From: an uncultured Lacinutrix sp.
Lineage (GTDB): Bacteria > Bacteroidota > Bacteroidia > Flavobacteriales > Flavobacteriaceae
DNA length: 64,000 nucleotides
NCBI RefSeq assembly: GCF_947500325.1
Contig: NZ_CANMRQ010000009.1
Span: forward strand, 1-64,000
Reading direction: 5' to 3'
The notes below the pieces were generated by a model, which saw only the letters and a program-made list of their open reading frames with translations, searched no databases and had not been told where the DNA came from. Positions 51,231 to 61,055 of the stretch are shown here, in pieces; the first letter of the stretch is position 1, and each line of letters begins with the position of its first letter. The position numbers and the translations under genes were made by a program.

Positions 51231-54200
51231 ATGATACAAACAACACCATACAAACCAAAACATAAAGTTAGAATAGTAACTGCTGCGGCCTTATTTGATG
51301 GCCATGATGCATCCATAAATATTATGAGACGTATTATACAGTCTACAGGTGTTGAGGTTATCCATTTAGGACATGATAGAAGTGTAGATGAAGTTGTAAA
51401 TACTGCTATTCAAGAAGACGCTAATGCTATTTGTTTAACATCATATCAAGGAGGGCATAATGAGTATTTTAAATATATGTACGATCTTTTAAAAGAGAGA
51501 GGAGCTGGACATATTAAAATTTTTGGCGGCGGCGGCGGCGTTATTTTACCATCAGAGATTAAAGATTTAATGGATTATGGAATTTCACGAATTTACTCAC
51601 CAGATGATGGTCGTGAAATGGGATTACAAGGTATGATTAACGATTTAGTTGAAAAATCAGATTTTGCAATTGGTGATTCATTAAATGGAGAAGTAGAAAT
51701 TCTATCTAAGAAAAACCCTAAAGCAATTGCTCGTGTCATATCTTCAGCAGAAAATTTTCCTGAAGTAGCTAAGCAAGCTTTAGATAAAATTCATGCTAAA
51801 AATAAAAAATCTAAAACACCAGTTTTAGGAATAACCGGTACCGGTGGAGCAGGGAAATCGTCATTAGTTGATGAGTTGGTTCGTCGTTTTTTAATAGATT
51901 TTCCAGAAAAAACGATTGGTTTGGTGTCTGTAGATCCGTCAAAACGAAAAACTGGAGGTGCTTTATTAGGAGATAGAATTAGAATGAATGCTATTAACTC
52001 GCCAAGAGTTTATATGCGTAGTTTAGCTACACGTCAGTCTAATTTAGCATTATCAAAATACGTTAATGAGGCTGTAGAAGTTTTAAAAGCGGCTGAATAC
52101 GATATAATTATTTTAGAAACTTCTGGTATTGGACAAAGTGATACAGAAATTATGGAGCACAGTGATGTTGCTTTGTATGTTATGACGCCTGAATTTGGAG
52201 CGGCAACTCAATTAGAAAAAATTGATATGCTTGATTTTGCAGATCTAGTAGCGATTAACAAATTTGATAAAAGAGGTTCTTTAGATGCTTTACGCGATGT
52301 GAAAAAACAATACATGCGTAATAATAATTTATGGGATACGCCGCAAGATAAATTACCAGTTTACGGTACAATAGCATCTCAATTTAATGATCCAGGAATG
52401 AATACGCTTTATAAAGCGATAATGGATAAACTTGTTGAAAAGACAGATAGTGATTTAAAATCTTCTTTTGAAATATCTGAAGAGATGAGTGAAAAGATTT
52501 TTGTAATTCCACCAAATAGAACACGTTATCTATCTGAAATTGCAGAAAATAATCGCGCATACGATAAAACAGCAAATACTCAAGTTGAAGTTGCTCAAAA
52601 ATTATATGGTATTTATAAAACTATAGAGTCGGTAATTGAAACTACTCCTAAATTAGATAAATCTGGTATAGATTTAGAATCGATTGAAACTAACGAAGAA
52701 AATAAAGATTTTGTTAGATTATTGATATCAGAATTTGATCGCGTAAAATTAAATTTAAATCCTTACAATTGGGAAGTTATTATTGGTTGGGACGAAAAAG
52801 TAAATAAATATAAAAATCCTATATATACTTTTAAGGTAAGAGATAAAGAAATAAAAATAGAAACGCATACAGAGTCGTTATCTCATTTGCAAATAGCAAA
52901 AGTTGCTTTGCCAAAGTATCAAGCTTGGGGAGATATTTTAAGATGGTGTTTACAAGAGAATGTTCCTGGTGAATTTCCTTATACATCTGGATTATATCCT
53001 TTTAAAAGAACAGGTGAAGATCCAGCACGTATGTTTGCTGGAGAAGGCGGACCAGAACGTACTAATAGACGTTTTCATTATGTAAGTGCAGGTTTACCAG
53101 CTAAACGTTTATCTACGGCTTTTGATAGTGTAACGCTTTATGGTAACGATCCAGATTTACGCCCAGATATTTATGGGAAAATTGGAAATGCAGGTGTTAG
53201 CATTTGTTGTTTGGATGATGCTAAAAAATTATACTCTGGTTTTGATTTAGCAAATGTTATGACTTCGGTAAGTATGACCATTAATGGTCCGGCTCCAATG
53301 TTGTTAGGTTTCTTTATGAATGCTGCAATTGATCAGCAGTGTGAGTTTTACATAAAAGAAAATGGATTAGAAAAAGAAGTAGAAGCAAAAATTGCTAAAC
53401 TATATAAAGGAAAAGAAAGACCTAGTTATAATGGAGAATTACCAGAAGGTAATAATGGATTAGGTTTATTTTTATTAGGTGTAACTGGTGATCAAGTGTT
53501 ACCAGCAGATATTTATGCAGAAATAAAAAAGAATACCATAGCTCAGGTAAGAGGAACAGTTCAAGCAGATATATTAAAAGAAGATCAGGCTCAAAATACA
53601 TGTATTTTTTCTACAGAATTTGCATTACGTTTAATGGGTGATGTTCAGGAGTATTTTATTGAAAACAATGTACGTAACTTCTATTCGGTATCTATTTCTG
53701 GATATCATATTGCAGAAGCTGGAGCAAATCCAATTACGCAATTGGCTCTAACATTATCTAATGGATTTACTTATGTAGAATATTACTTATCTCGAGGCAT
53801 GGATATTAATAAGTTTGGTCCAAACTTATCGTTCTTTTTTTCAAATGGAATTGATCCAGAATATTCTGTTATTGGTCGTGTTGCTCGTAAAATATGGTCT
53901 AAAGCATTAAAGCATAAATATGGAGCTAATGCTCGTGCGCAAATGTTAAAGTATCATATTCAAACTTCAGGACGTAGTTTACATGCTCAAGAAATAGATT
54001 TCAACGACATTCGTACTACATTACAAGCATTATATGCTATTTACGATAATTGTAATTCATTGCATACAAATGCATATGATGAAGCTATTACCACGCCAAC
54101 AGAAGAATCTGTTCGTCGTGCAATGGCAATACAGTTAATTATAAATAAAGAATTAGGATTAGCTAAAAATGAGAATCCAATTCAAGGCTCTTTTATTATT

Positions 54201-54644
54201 GAAGAGCTAACCGATTTAGTTGAAGAAGCTGTACTTCAGGAATTTGATAGAATAACAGAACGAGGCGGTGTTTTAGGAGCCATGGAAACTATGTATCAAC
54301 GTAGTAAAATTCAAGAAGAAAGTTTATACTATGAGACATTAAAACACAATGGTAAATTTCCAATAATTGGTGTAAATACATTCTTAAGTTCTAAAGGTTC
54401 TCCAACTGTAGTACCAGCAGAGGTGATTAGAGCTACTGAAGAAGAAAAACAATTTCAAATAAAAACGTTAGAGAATTTACATAAAGCTAATGACACAAAA
54501 GCGTTGTTAAAAATGCTTCAGAAAAAAGCAATCAATAATGAAAATATATTTGAAGAATTAATGGAAGTTTGTAAGGTCTGTTCTTTAGGAGAAATTACAA
54601 GCTCTTTATTTGAGGTTGGAGGTCAATATCGAAGAAACATGTAA
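51231..54644 (+). CDS. icmF: Fused isobutyryl-CoA mutase with G-protein chaperone
   Basis: The protein of about 1137 residues fuses three domains: a cobalamin-binding domain ([14 protein letters not shown] near residue 20), a MeaI-like GTPase (GTGGAGKSS near 204, [20 protein letters not shown] near 233, and NKFDKRG), and a mutase domain ([18 protein letters not shown] near 605). The fused order and the FAGEG...NRRFHY motif mark IcmF, not classical methylmalonyl-CoA mutase. It interconverts isobutyryl-CoA and n-butyryl-CoA and links valine or fatty-acid breakdown to central metabolism. I chose the ATG at 51231, since residues before it (TTG start at 51102) match no family sequence. Confidence 0.93.
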   Translation: MIQTTPYKPKHKVRIVTAAALFDGHDASINIMRRIIQSTGVEVIHLGHDRSVDEVVNTAIQEDANAICLTSYQGGHNEYFKYMYDLLKERGAGHIKIFGGGGGVILPSEIKDLMDYGISRIYSPDDGREMGLQGMINDLVEKSDFAIGDSLNGEVEILSKKNPKAIARVISSAENFPEVAKQALDKIHAKNKKSKTPVLGITGTGGAGKSSLVDELVRRFLIDFPEKTIGLVSVDPSKRKTGGALLGDRIRMNAINSPRVYMRSLATRQSNLALSKYVNEAVEVLKAAEYDIIILETSGIGQSDTEIMEHSDVALYVMTPEFGAATQLEKIDMLDFADLVAINKFDKRGSLDALRDVKKQYMRNNNLWDTPQDKLPVYGTIASQFNDPGMNTLYKAIMDKLVEKTDSDLKSSFEISEEMSEKIFVIPPNRTRYLSEIAENNRAYDKTANTQVEVAQKLYGIYKTIESVIETTPKLDKSGIDLESIETNEENKDFVRLLISEFDRVKLNLNPYNWEVIIGWDEKVNKYKNPIYTFKVRDKEIKIETHTESLSHLQIAKVALPKYQAWGDILRWCLQENVPGEFPYTSGLYPFKRTGEDPARMFAGEGGPERTNRRFHYVSAGLPAKRLSTAFDSVTLYGNDPDLRPDIYGKIGNAGVSICCLDDAKKLYSGFDLANVMTSVSMTINGPAPMLLGFFMNAAIDQQCEFYIKENGLEKEVEAKIAKLYKGKERPSYNGELPEGNNGLGLFLLGVTGDQVLPADIYAEIKKNTIAQVRGTVQADILKEDQAQNTCIFSTEFALRLMGDVQEYFIENNVRNFYSVSISGYHIAEAGANPITQLALTLSNGFTYVEYYLSRGMDINKFGPNLSFFFSNGIDPEYSVIGRVARKIWSKALKHKYGANARAQMLKYHIQTSGRSLHAQEIDFNDIRTTLQALYAIYDNCNSLHTNAYDEAITTPTEESVRRAMAIQLIINKELGLAKNENPIQGSFIIEELTDLVEEAVLQEFDRITERGGVLGAMETMYQRSKIQEESLYYETLKHNGKFPIIGVNTFLSSKGSPTVVPAEVIRATEEEKQFQIKTLENLHKANDTKALLKMLQKKAINNENIFEELMEVCKVCSLGEITSSLFEVGGQYRRNM

Positions 54645-54717
54645 AATGAAAATTTAAATAGATTAACAATCTATTTCATCGAAAACTATATATTTAAAAT
54701 AGTTTAATTTTTGTTAA

Positions 54718-54756
54718 TAAAAGCGAGAGCATCTATATGGATGCTCTCGCTTATTT
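54718..54756 (+). terminator. icmF terminator
   Basis: The 12-bp stem AGCGAGAGCATC / GATGCTCTCGCT (54722-54733, 54740-54751) is followed by TATTTAT. It can also end the convergent gene. Confidence 0.8.
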
Positions 54757-54786
54757 ATATAAGATAGTTTCCTTTTTAGCTTCTGT

Positions 54787-55920
54787 TTAAAAAAGAATTT
54801 TTTTTGAAACACGTTGTTTATTACTAGTAATTAAAACAGTATATAGTCCCGAAGGATAGTTTTTAGTGTTTATTTTGGTATTGAATGTTGAGTTTTCAGT
54901 ATAGAAGTTTTTATTAAAAACTTCTTTTCCATTAATGTCAATAATACTAATGGATACTTTTTTTTCTTTTAATGTATCAATTTTAATATGTAAACTATCT
55001 GCGGTTGGATTTGGAAATAGCTTTATATTAGATATAGTATTTTCAAATTCGTCAACACTTAAAAAGGCATTATCAATAATTCTTAGGTTTTTAGTGGTGG
55101 CATCAGAAATATAGATTTTATTATTTATATCATCACCAAGAATACCATTTGGAGCACTAAAAGTTGCATCATTAATATTTCCATCACTATCTCCAATTAT
55201 AGATCCTGCATATAATGTTATCGTTCCATTATTAGGGTTTATAGTATATATTTTATTTTCTCCAATTTGAGTGGCAATAAGTTGATTTCCTATAGTACTT
55301 AAAAAACCTAAAAAATTTGAATTTGAAGGTCCATTTGCAGATAATTGGGCAATTAGCGTAAGTGTGTTATTTTCAAACTTAAATATTTTTCTATCATTAA
55401 AATTGGCTATGTATGGTATGTTATTTATAAAAGCTATTCCTGCAGGTCCATTTAATGGAGCACCATCATATAGCGTAGTTATTGTACCGTTAGATTCTAA
55501 TTTTTTTATTTTACTAGAAGATGTAAAAGTGCCATACTCAACTATTATGAAATCTTCAGTATTTGGAATACGTTTTATACCAGCAGGAGTTATTAGTCCT
55601 GCAGTATAGCTTGCCAATAAATTTGCATTAGTATCGTATTTGTAAATTGAATTTGCTGTATGGTCACATATGTATATTTCATCTAAGGAATTAGCAGCGA
55701 TTCCATTAGGATTTGAGAAACCATTTTTAAAAATCGAAACATTCCCTGTAGTATCGTATTTATATACTGTATTTCCATTCCAATCAGAACCGTAAATATT
55801 ACCTTGAGAGTCTATGGCTAAACCATCAGAAAAAGACCCTTCAATTATAGTAGAAACTGTTTGGGCGTATATGTTTGTAATTAATAATTGAAGAAATAAA
55901 AAAGTAATAGTTTTTAACAT
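54787..55920 (-). CDS. Secreted NHL-type beta-propeller protein with T9SS sorting tail
   Basis: The 377-residue product has a signal peptide (cleavage near residue 19). Six or so NHL-like repeats follow, such as GLAIDSQGNIYGSDWNGNTVYKYD, GIAANSLDEIYICDHTANSIYKYD and GILGDDINNKIYISDATTKNLRII. The last 80 residues (IKLFPNPTADSL to RVSKKILF) form a type A T9SS sorting domain. It is likely exported to the surface, where such propellers bind proteins or sugars. Convergent with icmF, next to the membrane-bound AraC regulator. Confidence 0.88.
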   Translation of the reverse strand: MLKTITFLFLQLLITNIYAQTVSTIIEGSFSDGLAIDSQGNIYGSDWNGNTVYKYDTTGNVSIFKNGFSNPNGIAANSLDEIYICDHTANSIYKYDTNANLLASYTAGLITPAGIKRIPNTEDFIIVEYGTFTSSSKIKKLESNGTITTLYDGAPLNGPAGIAFINNIPYIANFNDRKIFKFENNTLTLIAQLSANGPSNSNFLGFLSTIGNQLIATQIGENKIYTINPNNGTITLYAGSIIGDSDGNINDATFSAPNGILGDDINNKIYISDATTKNLRIIDNAFLSVDEFENTISNIKLFPNPTADSLHIKIDTLKEKKVSISIIDINGKEVFNKNFYTENSTFNTKINTKNYPSGLYTVLITSNKQRVSKKILF

Positions 55921-56005
55921 GATATTTTGGATTTAAAAATTATAAGCCAAAAATATATTTGTAAAACATGTTAATCGACCGTGTGTATACGTTCGTTCCT
56001 TTTAG

Positions 56006-57115
56006 TTATAGATTTTGTTTTATATAATTACTAGGTGTATCGTTCATTATAGCTTTAAAAGCTTTATTAAACGTTGATTTAGAGTTAAAACCAGAATCCA
56101 TAGCTATGGCTAATAATGTTTTAGATTGGTGCTGGTTTTCTTGTATTTTTTGTAAAAAATCTTCAATTCTAAAGTGATTTATATACTCGTAAAATGTTTT
56201 CTTGTAAACTTGATTAAGTAACCAAGATAAATTATTAGAAGAAGTGTTTAATGCTTCAGATAAAGATTTCAAACTTAAATGCGGTGTTGTATGTATATTA
56301 TCTTCAGTTATTAGCTCGTTAAGTCTATTTTTTAAAAGTTCTATTTCTTCAGGTTTTAATCTTACAATCGTTTTTTTAGCTGCTAATTTATTTTCTAATG
56401 GTAATCTAAAAATGTTAGGTTGTGTTAAGCTAAAAAAACCAATAAAATATATAAATACCGGAGCAGAAAGCCACATTGTTGTATAGTTTATATAATTTGA
56501 ATAGTAACCAAAACTATACAAGCATACAAAAGTCAACAACCATAAAATAAGAAAAAAGGCCAAAGCGCTTAATACAAAAGTTAAATAACGTATTATATTT
56601 TGATTAAATGATAACTGGTTTTTTTGAATCTGTTTAAACTTTTTAAGAATTAAAAAAGATTGAATCCAGTAGAATGCTATAGACAATAAGCCTCCTAATT
56701 CGACTATAAAAAACATGATGTTTAATTTTCCTAGCTTTATTAGTTCATTTAGCTCTGTTACACTATAAAATAAAGACCAAATAAAATAAATAATGTTTAA
56801 GAATATTGGAGTATAGTGGTACCAATTAAGTCTAAAAGCTGGCTTTTCATTAAAAGTAAGTTGTCTTATGTAGCTATATAGAAGAGGTCCAAAGATATAA
56901 ATTGTAGTATCTGCAATGATACCTAGTTTTATATTACCAGTAATAATAAAAGGGACAGCTCTAACAAAAAGAGTTAAAGATGCAATTAGTAAAATAATAG
57001 ATAAAGTTCTATTTGCTTTTTTATTTTTATTAGGAAGTAGTTGGATTGCCAGAGCAAGAAAGAGACCTTGACTCATACCTATAACTAATATTATATCTAC
57101 TAAACTTAATGGCAT
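56006..57115 (-). CDS. Membrane-bound AraC-family regulator
   Basis: The 369-residue product has an N-terminal domain with about seven membrane helices (residues 8-235), then a cytoplasmic AraC-type DNA-binding domain with two helix-turn-helix motifs (LSLKSLSEALNTSSNNLSWLLN near 285 and TLLAIAMDSGFNSKSTFNKAFKA near 335). This 7TM-AraC type is typical of Bacteroidota and senses an envelope or external signal. It ends 85 bp before the start of the T9SS propeller gene and reads in the same direction, so it may control it. Confidence 0.9.
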   Translation of the reverse strand: MPLSLVDIILVIGMSQGLFLALAIQLLPNKNKKANRTLSIILLIASLTLFVRAVPFIITGNIKLGIIADTTIYIFGPLLYSYIRQLTFNEKPAFRLNWYHYTPIFLNIIYFIWSLFYSVTELNELIKLGKLNIMFFIVELGGLLSIAFYWIQSFLILKKFKQIQKNQLSFNQNIIRYLTFVLSALAFFLILWLLTFVCLYSFGYYSNYINYTTMWLSAPVFIYFIGFFSLTQPNIFRLPLENKLAAKKTIVRLKPEEIELLKNRLNELITEDNIHTTPHLSLKSLSEALNTSSNNLSWLLNQVYKKTFYEYINHFRIEDFLQKIQENQHQSKTLLAIAMDSGFNSKSTFNKAFKAIMNDTPSNYIKQNL

Positions 57116-57760
57116 TTCTTTTTTTAGCTAAAGTAAATATAAAGAATAATCTCTAGGGGCGTTTTGGGTACATTAGGACTAATTAATAATCTTTTAGATT
57201 GATTTTTGATGAATTGAAAATATAAATTGTTTTTGTTTTATGTAGAATTAAATAAGTTTATAAAAAAATGTATTTTTTTTCTTAAAAAGATCCGAAGTAA
57301 TTATTGATTTCGTATATTTATTGTAATCAAAAGCCCTTAAATTATGATTAATCCTATCTTATTAAAGTCCAAACTCCGCTATTTTCTTACTTTTTCATTT
57401 AAGCATAATATAAATTCTACTTTTTAAGCAGAATTGATTTTGTGTAATTAAATAATACATAGCAAATAAAGTTAAGTTGCTACTAATTATAGTTTTAGTA
57501 TATACCTAAAGCGATACAGTAATTAAAAAATAAGAATCCCTCAATCTACACTATTCTTATTTTACTCAATTATATATTACGAAAATATAATTAAGAGGTT
57601 TTATGTCAATCTATATTCGATTTACATAGAGCACAAAGAGTGTTTGTTAGATGTTGATTTTTAATCAAACATCTAATAATTATAGTATAACCTTCTATTT
57701 AAAAAGAAGATTAATCTATAAATTAAAATATTATTCTACTAACAAATTAAATTAATAATT
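57116..57760. other. Long intergenic region with inverted repeats
   Basis: No firm gene was seen. AAAATAAGAAT / ATTCTTATTTT (57527-57537, 57553-57563) is a perfect 11-bp inverted repeat. A second, with one bulge, is TTAGATGTTGATT / AATCAAACATCTAA at about 57646-57678. A 27-codon frame starts near 57343 but nothing else supports it. The stretch may be the long control region of the beta-helix gene. Confidence 0.45.
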
Positions 57761-59041
57761 ATGAAAAAAAGTATTTTATTATTTAGCGTTGTCCTTGTAA
57801 GTTTTTTCGGTTATTCTCAGATAGATTCAGGAATACTGGGAATAGATAACTGGCTTGAAAACTGGACTAATTTTAAGCCTATAGACCAAGAGTATAAAAA
57901 AACGAACAAATCAATTATAGGTTTGATAACAGATGATACTACATTGTCAAATAGATATACATACTTATTACAAGGAGTAGTTTACGTAACAGATAATGCG
58001 ACCTTGACCATAGAACCAGGAACAATTATAAGAGGTGATCATGAGTCTAATGGAACATTAGTTGTAACAAAAGGAGCAAAAATAATTGCAGAAGGAACAG
58101 CGTTAAACCCAATTGTTTTTACATCTAATAAAAAACGTTCTGCTAGAAAACCAGGAGATTGGGGAGGAATTATAATTTTAGGAGACGCTCCAGTAAATAC
58201 TTTTGGAGGTGTTAGTAGTATAGGTTTTGATTTAGAATCGAGGTTTTCAACTTATGGAGGAGACAATATACAGAGTTCATCAGGTATTTTAAAGTATATA
58301 AGAATAGAATATTCAGGAGGGAAATTAAGTTCTGCAAAAGAATTAAATGCAATTTCATTTGCTGGAGTAGGTGATAAAACAATAATAGAAAATGTTCAAG
58401 TAAGTTATTCTAATGATAATTCTTTTGAGTTTATTGGTGGTAATTTAAAAATGAATAATTTAATTTCATATAGAGCAATAGGTAATGATTTTGATTTTAC
58501 CAAAGGGACACAATCTATCATCAATAATAGTATAGCTATTAGAAATCCTTATTCTTCAGGGGTTAAGACTTCTAGAAGTATTGAAATTGATACCTATGAT
58601 AAAATTGAAAATTTTGACCCTTCAAAAGATAAAACCATTGTAAAAGCTAATAATATAACTTTAGTTAATGTTGAAGATAATGAGCAAGGCTTAGTAAAAG
58701 AAGCTATTAATTTAAAAAAAGACAGCTATTTAATTCTGAATAATAGTGTTGTATATGGTTTTAGGGATTTTGTTGTTGTAGATGATGTATTAATTATAGA
58801 AGAATTTGAAGAAGTTATAGCGCTAAATAATGTTAGGATAAGTCATTGTAAAAATGATTTTAGTACTAATTTTAAAGATGAAATAATGGATTTAGATATA
58901 AAATATAACTACATATTAAATAGAGTGAAAATAACAGATGATAAGATTGAAGATTTTTTTATTAATCCAGATTTGAAATATTCTCCAGATTTTAGACATA
59001 TAAGTTTTGAAAATGATATGAAAAATATAGTAGGAAATTAG
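57761..59041 (+). CDS. Secreted beta-helix-like surface protein
   Basis: The 426-residue product has a signal peptide (cleavage near residue 19, YSQ). After it comes the block common in Bacteroidota surface proteins: LLQGVVYVTDNATLTIEPGTIIRGDHE near 70, then GDWGGIIILGDAPVNT near 126 and many short beta-strand turns typical of a right-handed parallel beta-helix (IIENVQVSYSNDNSFEFIGG). No T9SS tail is visible. Closely related domains sit at the start of larger surface proteins; here the protein is short. It has about 645 bp of leader. Confidence 0.7.
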   Translation: MKKSILLFSVVLVSFFGYSQIDSGILGIDNWLENWTNFKPIDQEYKKTNKSIIGLITDDTTLSNRYTYLLQGVVYVTDNATLTIEPGTIIRGDHESNGTLVVTKGAKIIAEGTALNPIVFTSNKKRSARKPGDWGGIIILGDAPVNTFGGVSSIGFDLESRFSTYGGDNIQSSSGILKYIRIEYSGGKLSSAKELNAISFAGVGDKTIIENVQVSYSNDNSFEFIGGNLKMNNLISYRAIGNDFDFTKGTQSIINNSIAIRNPYSSGVKTSRSIEIDTYDKIENFDPSKDKTIVKANNITLVNVEDNEQGLVKEAINLKKDSYLILNNSVVYGFRDFVVVDDVLIIEEFEEVIALNNVRISHCKNDFSTNFKDEIMDLDIKYNYILNRVKITDDKIEDFFINPDLKYSPDFRHISFENDMKNIVGN

Positions 59042-59130
59042 ATTTGTCCTATATTAATTAGATTATTGATAAACAATTAATTAACAGTATTTTATTTGTG
59101 TAAAACATAAAAATAAAACGAATAGTTAAT

Positions 59131-59160
59131 TTGATTTCACGACAAAAGTACGTATATTTG
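59131..59160 (+). promoter_or_regulatory. Promoter of the Xre/RES toxin-antitoxin operon
   Basis: TTG at 59131-59133, spacer of 19, TATATTTG at 59153-59160: full consensus. Its position shows that a GTG at 59160 cannot be the start codon of the antitoxin. Confidence 0.8.
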
Positions 59161-59177
59161 TGAAAAATGACGCTATT

Positions 59178-59681
59178 ATGAAGCAGCACAAGCAAGAGCA
59201 TCACATTAAAAATTTAGTGAATGAACCTGAAGCATTTTATAATCTAGATAATAAATACGATAGGATTATTAGTGTCCTAGGTGGGAGTTTAACATTTGAT
59301 CAAACTATAAATAGCGATTTTGATTTAATTCAAATTACGCGTAGAGGTTTACCTAAGTCTGTAGTGTCAACTTTAAGTAGTTTGTTGGGTGTTTCTATGG
59401 AGAAAATGAGCGATTTAATTCATATATCGCATAGAACTATACAGCGTAAAAGTGATAGTGATTTATTAAATATATATAGCACAGAGCAAATTCTTGAAAT
59501 TGCTCAAGTTGTTTCTCGAGGAATAGAAGTATTAGGTAGTATAGATAATTTTACATCTTGGTTACATAGTGATATTCGCGTTTTAAATTACAGTAAACCT
59601 ATTAGTCTATTAGATACTAGTTTTGGTACGTCTCTAGTGTTAGATGTTTTAGGTAGAATAGAATTTGGTATCTATTCTTAA
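59178..59681 (+). CDS. Antitoxin of a type II RES/Xre system (ParS/MbcA-type)
   Basis: The 167-residue product, from ATG at 59178, has an Xre-like helix-turn-helix in its middle (LSSLLGVSMEKMSDLIHISHRTIQRK near 78-103) and a C-terminal ParS/MbcA toxin-binding domain that ends with ISLLDTSFGTSLVLDVLGRIEFGIYS. It binds and blocks the toxin coded next and should repress its own promoter at 59131-59160. The start follows from that promoter. Confidence 0.92.
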   Translation: MKQHKQEHHIKNLVNEPEAFYNLDNKYDRIISVLGGSLTFDQTINSDFDLIQITRRGLPKSVVSTLSSLLGVSMEKMSDLIHISHRTIQRKSDSDLLNIYSTEQILEIAQVVSRGIEVLGSIDNFTSWLHSDIRVLNYSKPISLLDTSFGTSLVLDVLGRIEFGIYS

Positions 59682-59684
59682 TTT

Positions 59685-60149
59685 ATGAGAGCATTTAGAA
59701 TTGCTAGAAAGCAGTATTTAGAAGACTTAAGTGGTGAAGGCGCACGATTATATGGAGGACGTTGGAACAAAAAGGGATATAGTATGCTTTATTTTTCAGA
59801 AAGCCTATCACTATGTCTTTTAGAGATTCTTGTACATTTAGATTTTAAATATTTACCGGAAGATTATGGTTATTTAGAAATTGAAATCCCTGATGAATTA
59901 ATAAAACCTATATTAAAAGCATCTAAATTAGATGCACATTGGAGAGATAATCCACCACACACTTACACAAAATCTTTGGGGACAAATTGGTTAAAATCTG
60001 AGAAAAGTCTTGCAATGCAAGTACCTTCTGCTATTTTACCAATTAATAATAATATATTAATAAATCCAAGACATAAATTAGCGTCATCAATTAAGATTAT
60101 TACATCTGAAATTTTAGATGTTGACGATAGAGTACTTAGTAATAATTAA
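59685..60149 (+). CDS. RES-domain toxin (NAD+ phosphorylase type)
   Basis: The 154-residue product has the RES signature: FRIARKQY at the start, GARLYGGRWNKKGYSMLYFSES near 20 (with the conserved Arg, Tyr and Glu residues), and SLCLLEILVHLD near 43. RES toxins of this kind break down NAD+ by phosphorolysis and stop growth. The start is 3 bp after the antitoxin stop, the standard antitoxin-first order. Confidence 0.93.
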   Translation: MRAFRIARKQYLEDLSGEGARLYGGRWNKKGYSMLYFSESLSLCLLEILVHLDFKYLPEDYGYLEIEIPDELIKPILKASKLDAHWRDNPPHTYTKSLGTNWLKSEKSLAMQVPSAILPINNNILINPRHKLASSIKIITSEILDVDDRVLSNN

Positions 60150-60278
60150 ATAATAAGTACACAGACCTTTTTTATCTTTGAAATTATGTAAAGAAGAAAG
60201 GTTAAAAAAATAAACTGCAAATAATGCATCTTTTTTATAAATTCTAAGTCTATTATATGAATTTAAAATTTAGATATT

Positions 60279-60380
60279 ATGAAAAATATAGAATGCACTT
60301 GTAACTGCGAAAACTGTAACAAAGGACAATGTACTTCTTGTACATGTGAGAATTGTAATTGTACTAATTGTAATTGTTAA
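60279..60380 (+). CDS. 33-residue cysteine-rich protein, metallothionein-like
   Basis: An ATG frame of 33 residues holds 11 cysteines (6, 8, 10, 13, 18, 21, 23, 26, 28, 31, 33) in C-x-C and C-x-x-C patterns, plus Asn and Thr but no aromatic residues. This is what a metal-thiolate protein looks like. A terminator-like hairpin follows and then the sigma factor gene. A -7-like TATCTTTG is at 60173-60180, without a clear -33 TTG. It is too short for standard gene finders. Role in metal storage or sensing is inference. Confidence 0.65.
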   Translation: MKNIECTCNCENCNKGQCTSCTCENCNCTNCNC

Positions 60381-60388
60381 ACTAAAAA

Positions 60389-60428
60389 CAGTTCGAGTAA
60401 TTACTAATTACTCGAACTAACTTTTTTT
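60389..60428 (+). terminator. Hairpin between the Cys-rich gene and sigZ-type gene
   Basis: A 14-bp stem AGTTCGAGTAATTA / TAATTACTCGAACT with one unpaired base, and a T-run ending 4 bp before the sigma factor start. It would end or attenuate transcription before the sigma gene. Confidence 0.8.
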
Positions 60429-60431
60429 ATT

Positions 60432-60971
60432 ATGACTACAAAACAAGTTTGGCAAAGTTATTCTGGAGATTTAAAACGCTTTATCAATAGTAAAGTAAAA
60501 GATAATACTATTACAGATGATATTTTGCAAGATACTTTTATTAAAATCCATACAAAACTGGACACCCTAAAAGATGTATCTAAAATAAAAGCTTGGATCT
60601 TTTCTATAGCTAGATATTCTATAATAGATTATTTTAAAACAAAAAATCAAATTTTTGAAATTGCTGATTTTGAAACAGAAGTTAAAATAGAAGAGACTAT
60701 TCATACAGAAAAAGAATGTTTAAGAGGTATTCTAAAAGGTTTGCCTAAAAAATATAGAGAACCACTCTTTCTATCAGATATAAAAGGGTTAAAGCAAGCT
60801 GAGGTTTCTAAGCAGTTAAAGATTAGTCTTCCAACTGTAAAATCTCAAATACAGAGAGCTAGAAAAATGGTAGCTCAAGGATTTATAGATTGCTGTGGTT
60901 ATACTATAAATGAAAAAGGAGTTTTAGTAGGAGAAGTAAAAGCTAAAGAAGAATGTAAAGTCTGTAGTTAA
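60432..60971 (+). CDS. sigZ: SigZ-type ECF sigma factor with Cys-rich tail
   Basis: The 179-residue product has sigma region 2 (residues 5-75, DDILQDTFIKIHTKLDTL, KIKAWIFSIARYSIIDYF) and region 4 (95-150, LPKKYREPLFLSDIKGLKQAEVSKQLKISLPTVKSQIQRA). After region 4 a short tail holds Cys154, Cys155, Cys175 and Cys178 (CC...CKVC), which could bind zinc or another metal or sense redox state. No anti-sigma gene is adjacent. It follows the Cys-rich gene and the hairpin. Confidence 0.88.
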   Translation: MTTKQVWQSYSGDLKRFINSKVKDNTITDDILQDTFIKIHTKLDTLKDVSKIKAWIFSIARYSIIDYFKTKNQIFEIADFETEVKIEETIHTEKECLRGILKGLPKKYREPLFLSDIKGLKQAEVSKQLKISLPTVKSQIQRARKMVAQGFIDCCGYTINEKGVLVGEVKAKEECKVCS

Positions 60972-61055
60972 TATAATGTATGATATTATTTATAAAACGG
61001 TTTTGCCATACAGAAAAAGGAGATAGGTTTTTTATGTTTCCTAATAAATTAAAAG

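Noticed and set aside
51526-51542. GGC triplet run as a possible unstable repeat
   Set aside because: It codes for the conserved Gly-rich loop of the cobalamin-binding domain in IcmF.
57343-57430. 27-codon frame in the long intergenic region
   Set aside because: Nothing beyond the open frame supports it; the nearby -7-like element is imperfect.
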